A stretch of DNA of 64,000 bases from positions 1 through 64,000 of the forward strand of contig NZ_CP015405.2 of assembly GCF_001689125.2 (NCBI RefSeq), in the 5' to 3' direction. Positions 27,479-36,126 of this stretch are shown piece by piece; the first letter of the stretch is position 1; every line of letters begins with the position of its first letter. The notes below the pieces were generated by a model that made no database searches, was not told the origin of the DNA, and saw only the letters and a program-made list of their open reading frames with translations. The stretch comes from Blautia pseudococcoides (GTDB taxonomy: Bacteria > Bacillota > Clostridia > Lachnospirales > Lachnospiraceae). Position numbers and translations under genes: made by a program.

Positions 27479-30436
27479 ATGATCGGTAAATTGAAATATT
27501 CATTTGGGATTTTATTTTGTATGGTTATAATCTTGAGTATTATCCCTTTATCTGTAAAACATGTGCAGGCAGAAGAGAGCACTGAAAGAAAATATTATTT
27601 ATCAGATTTGGAATGGTATTCTGCTACACATGGAGACGCAGACAATGATAAGACTGTCCAGAAAGATCATCCGTTTACTCCGGGAAACAATGGGGAGGAT
27701 ACAAAGATCAGCCTCCTGATGGAAGATGGGACCACAGAAGTGTTCGATAAAGGATTAGGAACAGTTGCCGCGTCTCCTTCCAGTATTATATATAACATTA
27801 CAGGTGCAGAAGTAAGTAGATTTACTTGCTACGCAGGTCTTGACAGAACGTCAAATAATACGCTGCCCGGTCATGCGCAGGTGGAGAAGATTGAAGTGAT
27901 TGCGGATGAGGAGATTGTTTTCAGCACAGAAGATATATATCCCAACGGCATTGACTATAATACTCCCGCTATACTCATAGATATTGATATCGCACAAGAT
28001 GCAGAGAAAATCGAATTGAGAAGCTATGCCGGAGAACAGACTTGGGGAGATGAAATTGTATATGCTGATGCAAGTTTTATTGCGTCAGGTACATTTCCAA
28101 GACCGGATGATTGGACTTCCTATTATTATCTGTCGAATTTGAATTGGACGTCAGCTACCCACGGAGATTCTGACACGAGCAAGCAAGTACAGAAAAACCA
28201 TCCGTTTACACCGGGAAATAATGGAGAAGATACACCTATCCGGCTGCTAATGCAAAATGGAAATATCCGAACATTTGAAAAAGGCTTAGGAACTGTAGCA
28301 GCATATCCTTCAGATATCACTTATAATATCAATGGGGCCGGAGTTTCTGAACTTAAAGCCTACATAGGGATTGACCGAAGCGCAAACTACCAAGCGGCGG
28401 GACATGCTGTTGTGGAGAAAATAGAGATTTTAGCGGATGATACGGTTCTATACTCGTCTCAGGAAGACTATCCTGAAGGAATTCTGTATACGACCCCTGC
28501 GATCCGCGTAGATGTTGAAGTCCCTGAAAATGCATCTATGCTGCATTTAAGATGTTATGCCGGAGAACAAACCTGGGCAGATGAAATTGTATATGCAGAT
28601 GCCAAGGTTGTGGCAGAGGGACCGTTTATAGATCCCGATGCGTGGGAACCCGGGGAAAAACGTCGTGAAATATCAAATCAAGTTCCGCTGATGATGATTC
28701 CGCTATATGCCAATGGAGAAAAATATGCGCAGGCTGAGCGGCAATATACTTTCTGGGGCGATGATACACTGACAGGCAAATGGGAAGAAGTACCAGACGA
28801 TCTAAAACCTTACACAGTGATAGAACTGCACCCGGATGATCTGCCAAAACAAAATGGAAGCGCAGCAGATTTCTACGAACATTATCTTGAGGAGGCACAA
28901 AATTATGTAAATCCAAAGACTGGGGAAAATGAACCGATTCCACTAGTACTTACTGTGTATACAGCGGGAAATCAATATTACTATACGGCTGCGCATTGGC
29001 TTACAACGGCATGGATCGAAGAGATGTATGAACAATATAGTTGTCTGCAGGGGATTTTCTGTACAGAGAATTATTGGGTGTGGGCAAGTGGAATTGAAAA
29101 TATGGCTGCAGAGTATCTTACTATTTCTGCGAAGCATGGCGGATATTTTATCTGGTCAGAACAAAATAATGGAGCATCCATTGAAAAAGCTATGGGCACA
29201 CAGGGACAGACTGCTTTTAAAGAGGCGGTGGAAAAATACAGTGATTATTTTATATTCATGTACAAAAATACACCTGCCGCAGAGGGGAATGATGCACCGA
29301 CAAGCAGTTATATGACAGGTCTATGGCTTGCTGACTATGTCTATCAGTGGGGTGGACTTATGGATACATGGAAATGGTATGAGACAGGGAAATGGAAACT
29401 GTTTGAGAGTGATAATATAGGAAAAACACAGGGGAACCGCCAGTGGCTGTCTGAACCTGAAGCACTATTAGGAATCGAGGCTATGATGATCTACCTCAAT
29501 GGAGGATGTGTATATAACTTTGAGCATCCAGCGTATACCTATGGCGTAAAAAATGAACAATCTCCACTATACACGAATGTAATACAGGAATTTTTCAGAT
29601 ATGCAGTTGAGAATCCCGCCCCGACTAAAGATGAAATGTTGAGCTCCACAAAGACTATAATACATGGTAATCTGTCTTCCATGGGGAACGGAAACTTTTT
29701 TGTAGGCCTGAACACGGAAATGACACAGTCTCCAACTTATATCACGGGAAGATATGGGAATATTCCAGCAGTTCCTTCTTCGATCTCCTCGTCTGTCCTC
29801 GAAGAAAAATTTAGGGGGACAGAGATCGAAATCGTGGAACAGGGGGATGAAAGGATCCAAAACACAGAGAAGAGACAGATATACTTTAATAGTCTTTATG
29901 AGGACATGTATGACGGAGATATTTTTGCGCAGAAATTAGAAGATACTTGGTATGTATATAATTACAAGTATAATGAGGATGTGGATCAGATCGCAGAAAA
30001 TATGAGTCTCTCTGTACCGGGTGTAACTGGTGGAGAATGGAATGTTTCTGCGGTGCTGGAACCTCATACATATCTAATCTTAAAAGAGGAAACAGACGGT
30101 ATAACTGTCAGATTAAACAATTACCGGACAAATAAAGATGAACTGTGGGAAGGTGCACAGAACGCTTCTGAAGCGGCGGTGCTGCCTGAGATGAGTAAAA
30201 AAGACGCTCTTTCATGGGTGTATACTAATTATATTAATAATACCCAGGATCAGGAACGAAGAACGACCACGATTACATTGACTAATCTGGAAAATGAGCC
30301 GACAATAAGTAATGTATCAGGCTTGGAAGGTAACTACACGACTCCTGAGATTGTATACGATGCAGAAACAAAAACAGCAACCATTACAGTAATCAGCAAT
30401 GGTTATGTATACTTCGATATAATGGCAGAGTCGTGA
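27479..30436 (+). CDS. Secreted GH98-type endo-beta-galactosidase with two NPCBM domains
   Basis: 985 residues. A signal peptide (hydrophobic 8-27, cleavage after VQA) shows export; there is no sortase or S-layer anchor, so it is released or held by its binding domains. Two NPCBM sugar-binding domains stand in tandem (about 38-205 and 213-385; each starts with SATHGD and ends near YAGEQTW-DEIVYAD). The catalytic region (about 395-770) carries GH98-like segments: DDLKPYTVIELHPDDL, GIFCTENYWVW, GGYFIWSEQNN, MMIYLNGGCVYNFEHPAYT and FFRYAVENPAPTKDE. A C-terminal beta domain ends the protein. GH98 enzymes release A/B trisaccharides or Lewis-type glycans (family knowledge); which one applies here cannot be told. 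Assignment is from memory of the family. Confidence 0.82.
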   Translation: MIGKLKYSFGILFCMVIILSIIPLSVKHVQAEESTERKYYLSDLEWYSATHGDADNDKTVQKDHPFTPGNNGEDTKISLLMEDGTTEVFDKGLGTVAASPSSIIYNITGAEVSRFTCYAGLDRTSNNTLPGHAQVEKIEVIADEEIVFSTEDIYPNGIDYNTPAILIDIDIAQDAEKIELRSYAGEQTWGDEIVYADASFIASGTFPRPDDWTSYYYLSNLNWTSATHGDSDTSKQVQKNHPFTPGNNGEDTPIRLLMQNGNIRTFEKGLGTVAAYPSDITYNINGAGVSELKAYIGIDRSANYQAAGHAVVEKIEILADDTVLYSSQEDYPEGILYTTPAIRVDVEVPENASMLHLRCYAGEQTWADEIVYADAKVVAEGPFIDPDAWEPGEKRREISNQVPLMMIPLYANGEKYAQAERQYTFWGDDTLTGKWEEVPDDLKPYTVIELHPDDLPKQNGSAADFYEHYLEEAQNYVNPKTGENEPIPLVLTVYTAGNQYYYTAAHWLTTAWIEEMYEQYSCLQGIFCTENYWVWASGIENMAAEYLTISAKHGGYFIWSEQNNGASIEKAMGTQGQTAFKEAVEKYSDYFIFMYKNTPAAEGNDAPTSSYMTGLWLADYVYQWGGLMDTWKWYETGKWKLFESDNIGKTQGNRQWLSEPEALLGIEAMMIYLNGGCVYNFEHPAYTYGVKNEQSPLYTNVIQEFFRYAVENPAPTKDEMLSSTKTIIHGNLSSMGNGNFFVGLNTEMTQSPTYITGRYGNIPAVPSSISSSVLEEKFRGTEIEIVEQGDERIQNTEKRQIYFNSLYEDMYDGDIFAQKLEDTWYVYNYKYNEDVDQIAENMSLSVPGVTGGEWNVSAVLEPHTYLILKEETDGITVRLNNYRTNKDELWEGAQNASEAAVLPEMSKKDALSWVYTNYINNTQDQERRTTTITLTNLENEPTISNVSGLEGNYTTPEIVYDAETKTATITVISNGYVYFDIMAES

Positions 30437-30578
30437 CCATATGAAACTTATGTCATAATAAACAAAAATACGACTTATCAGATGAGGATAACTGGCACTG
30501 GTTTTCTGCTGCATTTATACAATGGTGTGTGAAAATTGACTACCACATGGGCAGAACGCTTGTCTACTATGAGGGGGG

Positions 30579-30689
30579 ATGAGCGGGGACCATGCAGTGT
30601 ATTCCGGTGCTGCGTTAAAATATGCGGGAATTCCTGTTCCGGTTGTAATTGAAGCGTATTATGCGTGGCAGTATTTTTTCAGAGTTTGA
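30579..30689 (+). pseudogene. 3' fragment of a glycosidase-like gene (possibly GH36)
   Basis: After the GH98 stop there is no intact gene until 30711. The frame 30579-30689 encodes HAVYSGAALKYAGIPVPV, then AYYAWQYFFRV, which resembles the C-terminal end of GH36 alpha-galactosidases (the YSG-x-x-L-x-x-AG-x-P pattern). An upstream in-frame stop and the lack of any start show it is a remnant. An alpha-galactosidase would fit blood group B breakdown, but with only about 35 residues the call is tentative. Confidence 0.35.
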
Positions 30690-30710
30690 AAAGAAGGAGG
30701 AAATCAAAGC

Positions 30711-31958
30711 ATGAAACAGGTAACGAGTGTGCTGATTGGCGCGGGATTACGGGGCGGGTATGTCTATTCCCGATATGCGTTGGAACATCCGAATGAACTA
30801 AAAGTAGTGGCAGTGGCTGAACCTGACCAGATCCGGCGGGAAGCATTCGCCTTCAGGCACAATATTCCGAAAGATATGCAGTTTAAAAGTTATGAGGAAC
30901 TGTTGAGCAGGGAACGTATGGCGGACTGTGCCATGATCTGTACACAGGATAGGATGCACGCTGAACCGGTTATCAGAGCAATGGAAAAGGGGTATCATGT
31001 ATTGTGCGAGAAACCTATGTCTCCGGAAAAAGATGAAATTTTAAAGATGGGGGAATTTTCCCGCAAATATAACCGTATCCTTTCCGTATGTCATGTGTTG
31101 CGTTATTCACCGTTTTTTACAAGTGTGAAGTCGCTGCTTGAGGAAGGGAGAATCGGGCAATTAATGAGTATACAGCATATCGAAGAGGTGGGGTATTGGC
31201 ACCAAGCCCATAGCTTTGTTAGGGGAAACTGGAGGAATGCAAAAGAATCTAGTCCTATGATCTTGCAGAAATGCTGTCATGATATGGATATTCTTCTGTG
31301 GCTTTCCGGCAGTCATTGTAAAACAATCAGTTCCTGCGGCGGTTTGACTTACTTCAAAGAACAAAATGCTCCGTCAGAAGCCCCCGGATATTGTATGGAT
31401 GGGTGTGACCACAGGGATGACTGTCCATTTTATGCCCCTAAATTTTATCTGGAACATCCAAAGGCGGAAGAAGACGGGTTGATCTATGCAGTGACAGATA
31501 TGACAGATACAGATTCTATTCTCAGGGCACTGCGCAGAGGCCCTTACGGAAGATGTGTCTTTCACTGCGACAATACAGTGGTGGACCACCAGTCTGTGGA
31601 AATTGAGTTTGAAAACGAAGTGACGGCTTCCTTTTTAATGACAGCTTTCACTAATCGATGTGCAAGGCGAATCCGGTTGATGGGGACGAAAGGTGAACTA
31701 AGTGGTGATATGGAGGCTGGTACTATAGAGCTTATTGATTTTGTGAGTAACTCATTAGAAGTGATTCAGCTTCATACTTCTGCAAAAGGACACAGTGGAA
31801 GTGACATGAGTATGATGCGTGATTTTGTGAAAATGATCGGTGAAGGAAAGCCGGGAAAAACAGATGCTTCCATGTCAGTGGAAAGCCATCTCATGGCACT
31901 TGCAGCGGAAGATGCCAGAGTAAACAAAGTGACAGTTGACTTTAAGGAGTATGTATAA
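30711..31958 (+). CDS. Gfo/Idh/MocA-family NAD(P)-dependent oxidoreductase
   Basis: 415 residues. The N-terminal Rossmann fold starts with VLIGAGLRGG; the CEKP motif has catalytic-type Lys101. The C-terminal substrate domain has HDMD (His190-Asp191). A cysteine/histidine cluster (Cys228, Cys232, His234, Cys238 in GYCMDGCDHRDDCPFYAPK) is unusual for the family and could bind a metal. GAAGGAGGAAA precedes the ATG. It probably belongs to the glycan locus and may oxidise a released sugar, or use a transient-oxidation mechanism as in the NAD-dependent GH109 glycosidases that act on blood group A; this one is not clearly GH109 (no export signal). Substrate unknown. Confidence 0.88.
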   Translation: MKQVTSVLIGAGLRGGYVYSRYALEHPNELKVVAVAEPDQIRREAFAFRHNIPKDMQFKSYEELLSRERMADCAMICTQDRMHAEPVIRAMEKGYHVLCEKPMSPEKDEILKMGEFSRKYNRILSVCHVLRYSPFFTSVKSLLEEGRIGQLMSIQHIEEVGYWHQAHSFVRGNWRNAKESSPMILQKCCHDMDILLWLSGSHCKTISSCGGLTYFKEQNAPSEAPGYCMDGCDHRDDCPFYAPKFYLEHPKAEEDGLIYAVTDMTDTDSILRALRRGPYGRCVFHCDNTVVDHQSVEIEFENEVTASFLMTAFTNRCARRIRLMGTKGELSGDMEAGTIELIDFVSNSLEVIQLHTSAKGHSGSDMSMMRDFVKMIGEGKPGKTDASMSVESHLMALAAEDARVNKVTVDFKEYV

Positions 31959-32067
31959 GTTGACAGAAGTTCCTAAAAGGAATTCAAGGATGCCTTCAGC
32001 GTGGAAAATCCCAAGGGATATGAGAATGAAGAGGTTTATATGATGAATTGGGCTGCGCTATATTAAA
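31959..32067 (+). other. Coding remnant between the oxidoreductase and the DUF3788 pseudogene
   Basis: The frame ending at about 32065 reads DAFSVENPKGYENEEVYMMN, then WAALY and a stop, without a start. It looks like the 3' end of a deleted gene; family not recognised. Confidence 0.3.
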
Positions 32068-32274
32068 GTGATATCTCCATCTTTGGAGCAAGTCGCAGAA
32101 TATATTAACAATCCGTTATGGGTAGAGTTTAATAGCCGTATACAGTCCGCTTACCAAGTAAAACCCTGCATGGAATATAGCCGTTGTTCCATGCAGGCAG
32201 GCTGGTATGAAATACAAAAAGAGTGGGAAATCTTTCTGCACGCTTTATCCCATGCAAGGATATTAGTGAGCTGA
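32068..32274 (+). pseudogene. Truncated, frameshifted DUF3788 copy
   Basis: The first part matches the DUF3788 gene at 18276 at the protein level (EYINNPLWVEFNSRIQSAY, then MEYSRCSMQAGW). From 32168 to 32264 the DNA is the same as 18403-18501 except for a 2-base deletion after CAGGCTGG, which shifts the frame so that the rest is read out of phase. The second half of the gene is absent. The sharp rise in identity at 32168 suggests recent recombination or gene conversion with the upstream copy. Confidence 0.85.
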
Positions 32275-32558
32275 TTGTTTCTATAAATTTGGAGTGATAA
32301 AGAGGTTTGCCATGCCTCGCAAAGTCGCATAAACACTGGATGTGTGGAGTTTTGCTCATGGCTATTAAGTTTAATATTGGAGGCGATAATAGACTACTGG
32401 TAATTTTAGAGAATAGCCGTTGGGCGGTAGGCAGTGTCTACGTTTTGTCAACCTCGTACAGATTTTGTGTGGCAACAGTGTATAAAATATGATACAATAT
32501 ATAAACGAGACACCGAAGTAAGCCCTTCTGGCTCCAGGATCAACAGCTGCCGAAGGAG
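32275..32558 (+). other. Intergenic debris and probable promoter of the methyltransferase gene
   Basis: A short frame (about 32357-32492, MAIKFNIGGDNRLLVILENS...) has no recognisable relatives and no ribosome-binding site. The AT-rich stretch ending in ATGATACAATATATAAACG near 32485-32505 is a plausible -10 region for the next gene. Confidence 0.3.
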
Positions 32559-33269
32559 ATGAAAAACATAAACAGTCATTTAAAAGCAATAGCGCAGTCC
32601 TATGACAGAGCAATTGAATTAGGAAGAAACGGTATCAACTCATACAATAATTTACCGGAATATCTAAAGAAGGATCCGGATTATATTAATTTTCAAACAG
32701 CAAGAGAAAACGGTTTAGATTCAGACAGCGGGCGTATAGAAATCAAAGCATTTCTGTCACCAGCAGTAAACGCAAAATTCGTTGATTTAGGGTGTTGTCT
32801 GAATCTAATGTTTAATGGGTATGATCAATGGCCATCCACCTATTACGGGGTTGACATAAGTACCGAAACAATAAAGCTTCTCAGGGAGTTTTCCGAAAAG
32901 AAAAGACTCCGTGTAGGTAAGCTGCACTGCGGAAGCATACATGAAACACCTTTTGAGGACAATTATTTCGATATAGGGGCCTGTATAGGTGTTCTGGAAT
33001 ATTATGAAAAAGCATTTGTCAGGGAAGTTCTTATTGAAATCCATAGGATACTGAAGCCTTATAGTAAATTTGTTCTGGATATTCCTGATAATGCAGGAAA
33101 AATGCATCACTTTATGAATTTGGTTGAGACATCTATGGGCAGGCCTGATAAATTCGACATGTCCATTGAGGAATTTGAAGAAATTCTCTTTGATTTCTTT
33201 GAAATAGAAAAGAAAGAAAAGATAGATGCTGTGTCGATGGTGCAATATTTTTTGAAACGCAAAGCTTAA
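32559..33269 (+). CDS. Class I SAM-dependent methyltransferase
   Basis: 236 residues of the Methyltransf_11 type. The SAM-binding motif I is KFVDLGCCLNLMFNG (around residue 73), followed by YYGVDIS and the post-motif LHCGSIHETPFEDNYFDIGA, then IHRILKPYSKFVLDIPD. The substrate is unknown. AAGGAG touches the ATG at 32559 with no spacing, so initiation may be weak or start slightly downstream (an ATA codon lies 9 bases on). Stands alone; no operon partner. Confidence 0.82.
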   Translation: MKNINSHLKAIAQSYDRAIELGRNGINSYNNLPEYLKKDPDYINFQTARENGLDSDSGRIEIKAFLSPAVNAKFVDLGCCLNLMFNGYDQWPSTYYGVDISTETIKLLREFSEKKRLRVGKLHCGSIHETPFEDNYFDIGACIGVLEYYEKAFVREVLIEIHRILKPYSKFVLDIPDNAGKMHHFMNLVETSMGRPDKFDMSIEEFEEILFDFFEIEKKEKIDAVSMVQYFLKRKA

Positions 33270-33409
33270 TCTTCTCTCAAAGAGCAGCTTTCTATTTTGT
33301 GCCCGATCGGCAGAGTATAAAATAAAAATTAAATATCAACCATATCTTCTAATTGCATCCCTTTTATGGTAAAATATAGATATTCCAAAAGAAAGAAGGT
33401 ATGTCAATT

Positions 33410-33766
33410 ATGGAAAAAGAAGTATTAGATTTTGTAGTTGGGAAAACGCATGATTTAATGAATGCGGCATCATGCAGCAGTGAGGCAAAAACAGCAGCTC
33501 AGGCTTGGCTGGATGCGGTTGGGACGGAAAATGAGGCAGAAGAAACTAAAAAATACATAGCTGAGCTGGAAGCAGATATTATGCCCGTTGACGGTTTGAT
33601 CGCTTTTGCAGAGTCTGATGCCGGTGCACAGGTTTTCGGAGCTGATACTGCGAAGAATGTTGCAGCACACGCAAAGGAGATCAAGGCAGCCGGAGCAAAA
33701 TACTGTGACTGCCCGGCATGTGCAGCCGCAGAAGCAATTCTCGAAAAGAAAGACTGCCTTATTTAA
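33410..33766 (+). CDS. Conserved small cysteine-containing protein, function unknown
   Basis: 118 residues, soluble, mostly helical, with a C-terminal CDCPACAAAEAIL segment (C-x-C-x2-C) that could bind a metal or act in redox. I recall the same protein (starting MEKEVLDFVV) as common in Lachnospiraceae; databases sometimes give it a misleading Hsp90 label, but it has no Hsp90 features. AAGAAGG directly abuts the ATG at 33401 and stands 9 bases before ATG 33410, so the latter is preferred. A terminator follows. Confidence 0.75.
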   Translation: MEKEVLDFVVGKTHDLMNAASCSSEAKTAAQAWLDAVGTENEAEETKKYIAELEADIMPVDGLIAFAESDAGAQVFGADTAKNVAAHAKEIKAAGAKYCDCPACAAAEAILEKKDCLI

Positions 33767-33838
33767 TTCTTGACATAGAAAGTACGCAGAGCGTGCTTTC
33801 TGTCGTTGCCAAAACGAAATTGACAGCCAGAACGTTTT

Positions 33839-33877
33839 ACAGAGCACCCGTCAGAGATGATGGGTGCTCTGTTTATT
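33839..33877 (+). terminator. Rho-independent terminator, used as intron insertion site
   Basis: CAGAGCACCC (33840-33849) pairs with GGGTGCTCTG (33862-33871) and is followed by TTTATT. The group IIC intron relic starts at the very next base, which is the known target preference of IIC introns. Confidence 0.88.
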
Positions 33878-33919
33878 GTGCGCCTGGCGGCGCACGTTAT
33901 TAACGGGTGAGAGTCCCCA

Positions 33920-34196
33920 AGGATAGATGAGTGGGCAAGGCGGAGAATCAGAGCGGTCTACTGGAAACAATGGAAGAAAATCAAGACAAAATACCGAATG
34001 CTTAGAGGCTTAAAATTAGAGCATTGGAAAGCAAAGGAACTGGCTAATAGTAGAAAAGGATATTGGAGAATGGCGAAAGTTCTAAACCCAATACTCTCAA
34101 ATAAAATAATAGCCAAGCTGGGATATACACCCATGCTTGACTATTATCTGATAGTTTGTGAAAACGAAGGAACCGTCTTGGTACCGAACGGTATGC
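33920..34196 (+). pseudogene. C-terminal fragment of a group II intron reverse transcriptase/maturase
   Basis: The frame gives RIDEWARRRIRAVYWKQWKK, then LKLEHWKAKELANSRKGYWR and a C-terminus near YYLIVCEN: the last 90 residues (maturase thumb and DNA-binding part) of a IIC-type intron protein. The polymerase domain is missing, and the frame runs on into domain V rather than stopping. It belongs to the outer, decayed intron. Confidence 0.8.
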
Positions 34197-34205
34197 CAGG
34201 TGGTG

Positions 34206-36038
34206 GTGTGCCATGCAAGGCATACAGAAGATGAAGGTAGGTCCTTCGACAGGAATTGAACAGGCAAGCCTGTCAAATCACTCTAATGCTGCTGTGATTC
34301 AGGTCATGGTAGTGAGCGATTAGAGAAAAGGTTGTACAAACAATCAGATATGATACATGAAGATGAATGAAAATGAACCATTGAAGAAGTGTCGAAAGCG
34401 TAAGATTTCTGCAAAACTTACTTTTCACCACTGAGTAAGGATGAGGATGGAGGAAACCTGTAAAGCTGACCATCCGTGGAACGGCATTAAGATGGCATGA
34501 GCATGTATCAGGCTTCTGTGTGAAACATGGGAACCTGTAGAATAATGAAAATCGAAAAGATTCAAGTCACAGAAAGATAAGGTCGAAAGTAGAGACGTAT
34601 TCTACAGGGGCGGAGTTACTCGTAGTAGTGTTGAAGTTGTTGTAATGACAATGGAGCAAAGGGGTAACATCATTCTGCTTGATACTGAAAACAACTAGGA
34701 AACTAGGAGGATTTGATGAGCGAGAGCAAACAATACGAAATACCAAAGAAAGTGGTTATTGAAGCTTATAAGAGAGTAAAAGCAAACAAAGGAAGTGCGG
34801 GAATTGATGGTATAGATTTTGAACAGTTTGAAAAGAAACTGAATAATAATCTATATAAGATATGGAATCGAATGAGTTCAGGAAGTTATTTTCCATCTCC
34901 GGTATTAGCGGTAGAAATACCAAAGAAAACTGGTGGAACCAGGAGATTGGGCATACCAACTATTACAGATAGAATTGCACAGATGGCTGCAAGAATGTAT
35001 GTAGAACCTGTGGTAGAGCCCATGTTTTGCGATGACTCATATGGGTACAGACCAAACAAGTCTGCAATTGATGCAATAGCAACAGCAAGAAAGCGATGTT
35101 GGAGATATGATTATGTCATTGAATTAGATGTAAAAGGATTGTTCGATAACATCGATCATGAACTTCTAATGAAGGTTGTAGCAAGGCATGTAAAAGAAGA
35201 ATGGATATGTCTCTATATAAAACGATGGCTAGAAATTCCGTTTGTAACAAGAGAGGGGCATGTAATTGAGAGATTGTCTGGGACACCACAAGGAGGAGTA
35301 ATAAGTCCAGTTTTAGCAAACATGTTTTTGCATTATGTATTCGATATGTGGATGGAAAGAAATTTCCCACAAGCACCATTTGAAAGATATGCGGATGATG
35401 GATTAATACATTGCCGTACAAAAGAGGAAGCTATCTTCATAAAAGAAAAGTTAGCAAATAGACTTGAGGAATGTAAGCTAGAACTGCATCCTATTAAAAC
35501 AAGAATAGTGTATTGTAAGGATAAGGACAGAACCAGGGAGGAAGAACTTACAGAGTTCGATTTTCTTGGTTATACATTCAAAGCAGTATACATCATGTGT
35601 AAAGATGGAAAAATCAGACATAACTTTATTGCATCTGTAAGCAACTCTTCATCTAAAAGCTTTCGAGAAAAAATAAAGGCTATGGAAGTTCATAAGAGGA
35701 CAGGGTGCAAAATAGACATCATAGCAGAAATGCTGAATCCCTTAATTCGTGGTTGGATGAACTATTTTGGTAAGTTCAATCCATCGGCAATGAAGGGAAC
35801 GTTACAATGTATTGAAAGAAGACTTGTGAAATGGGCTATGTGTAAGTACAAGAACTTTCGAGGTAGACGACGTAGAGCAGAGAAATGGCTCTACACCGTG
35901 AGACAGCGAGAGCCAAAACTGTTTGCTCACTGGAGCAATTTATATTCGTATTGTTGAATGATAAGAGCCGTATGAAAGGAGACTTTCACGTACGGTTCCG
36001 GGAGAAGTTTGAGGTGAAAGTCCTCTTACTTACTCGAC
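34206..36038 (+). mobile_element. Group II intron nested in the IIC relic
   Basis: 1833 bases. It begins GTGTGCC (the GUGYG rule) and ends CTCGAC (AY rule). Removing it restores GGTGGTG|TGAGAGG, the expected linker between domains V and VI of the outer intron, which fixes both boundaries. Domain V is at 35965-35998 (34 nt, starting GAGCCGTATG and ending TACGGTTC, AGC triad intact); domain VI follows. It encodes a complete reverse transcriptase, so it may still be active. It has a different domain V type from its host intron. Confidence 0.85.
34716..35957 (+). CDS. ltrA: Group II intron reverse transcriptase/maturase
   Basis: 413 residues. The reverse transcriptase domain (about 20-290) includes PKKTGGTRRLGIPTITDRIA, YGYRPNKSAIDAI, GTPQGGVISPVLANMF and the catalytic YADD (in FERYADDGLIHC). 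The C-terminal maturase part is IRGWMNYFGKFNPSAMKG and a basic tail RGRRRRAEKW. There is no HNH endonuclease domain, so target-primed mobility would rely on nascent strands. AGGAGG with 5-base spacing supports ATG 34716. It sits in domain IV of the nested intron. Confidence 0.93.
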   Translation: MSESKQYEIPKKVVIEAYKRVKANKGSAGIDGIDFEQFEKKLNNNLYKIWNRMSSGSYFPSPVLAVEIPKKTGGTRRLGIPTITDRIAQMAARMYVEPVVEPMFCDDSYGYRPNKSAIDAIATARKRCWRYDYVIELDVKGLFDNIDHELLMKVVARHVKEEWICLYIKRWLEIPFVTREGHVIERLSGTPQGGVISPVLANMFLHYVFDMWMERNFPQAPFERYADDGLIHCRTKEEAIFIKEKLANRLEECKLELHPIKTRIVYCKDKDRTREEELTEFDFLGYTFKAVYIMCKDGKIRHNFIASVSNSSSKSFREKIKAMEVHKRTGCKIDIIAEMLNPLIRGWMNYFGKFNPSAMKGTLQCIERRLVKWAMCKYKNFRGRRRRAEKWLYTVRQREPKLFAHWSNLYSYC

Positions 36039-36097
36039 TGAGAGGTCGGCTAGTCACTTGATGACTAGCCTCCTACTCGATTTATTCCCAAAATACA

Positions 36098-36126
36098 TTG
36101 ACAAACAAAACTGTAACAATTATAAT
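36098..36126 (+). promoter_or_regulatory. Consensus sigma-A promoter of the pentose phosphate operon
   Basis: TTGACA (36098-36103), 17-bp spacer, TATAAT (36121-36126). The 34 bases from the -35 agree at 29 positions with the promoter at 57186, including ACAATTATAATTACA around the -10. It starts 17 bases after the intron relic ends. Confidence 0.8.

Larger units (their letters stand above)
33878..36081 (+). mobile_element. Decayed group IIC intron, interrupted by a second intron
   Basis: The 5' end GTGCGCC, then the GGGTGAGAGTCCC domain I segment, resembles the Oceanobacillus iheyensis IIC intron. It is followed by the last part of an intron reverse transcriptase (33920-34190) and a domain V (ACCGTC...GGTGGTG) ending at 34205. 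After the inserted intron it resumes at 36039 with TGAGAGGTCGGC and a domain VI hairpin (CTAGTC/GACTAG), finishing CTACTCGAT. Without the insert only about 371 bases remain of an expected 1.8-2 kb, so domains I-IV are largely deleted. The domain V catalytic triad reads CGT instead of the CGC expected for IIC, so it should not splice. Confidence 0.8.

Noticed and set aside
30711..31958. Direct assignment of the oxidoreductase to GH109
   Set aside because: GH109 proteins are usually exported and longer at the N-terminus; the extra Cys cluster and lack of a signal peptide argue for another subgroup.
33410..33766. Hsp90 chaperone
   Set aside because: At 118 residues with no ATPase motifs it cannot be Hsp90; that name seems to be a propagated database label.
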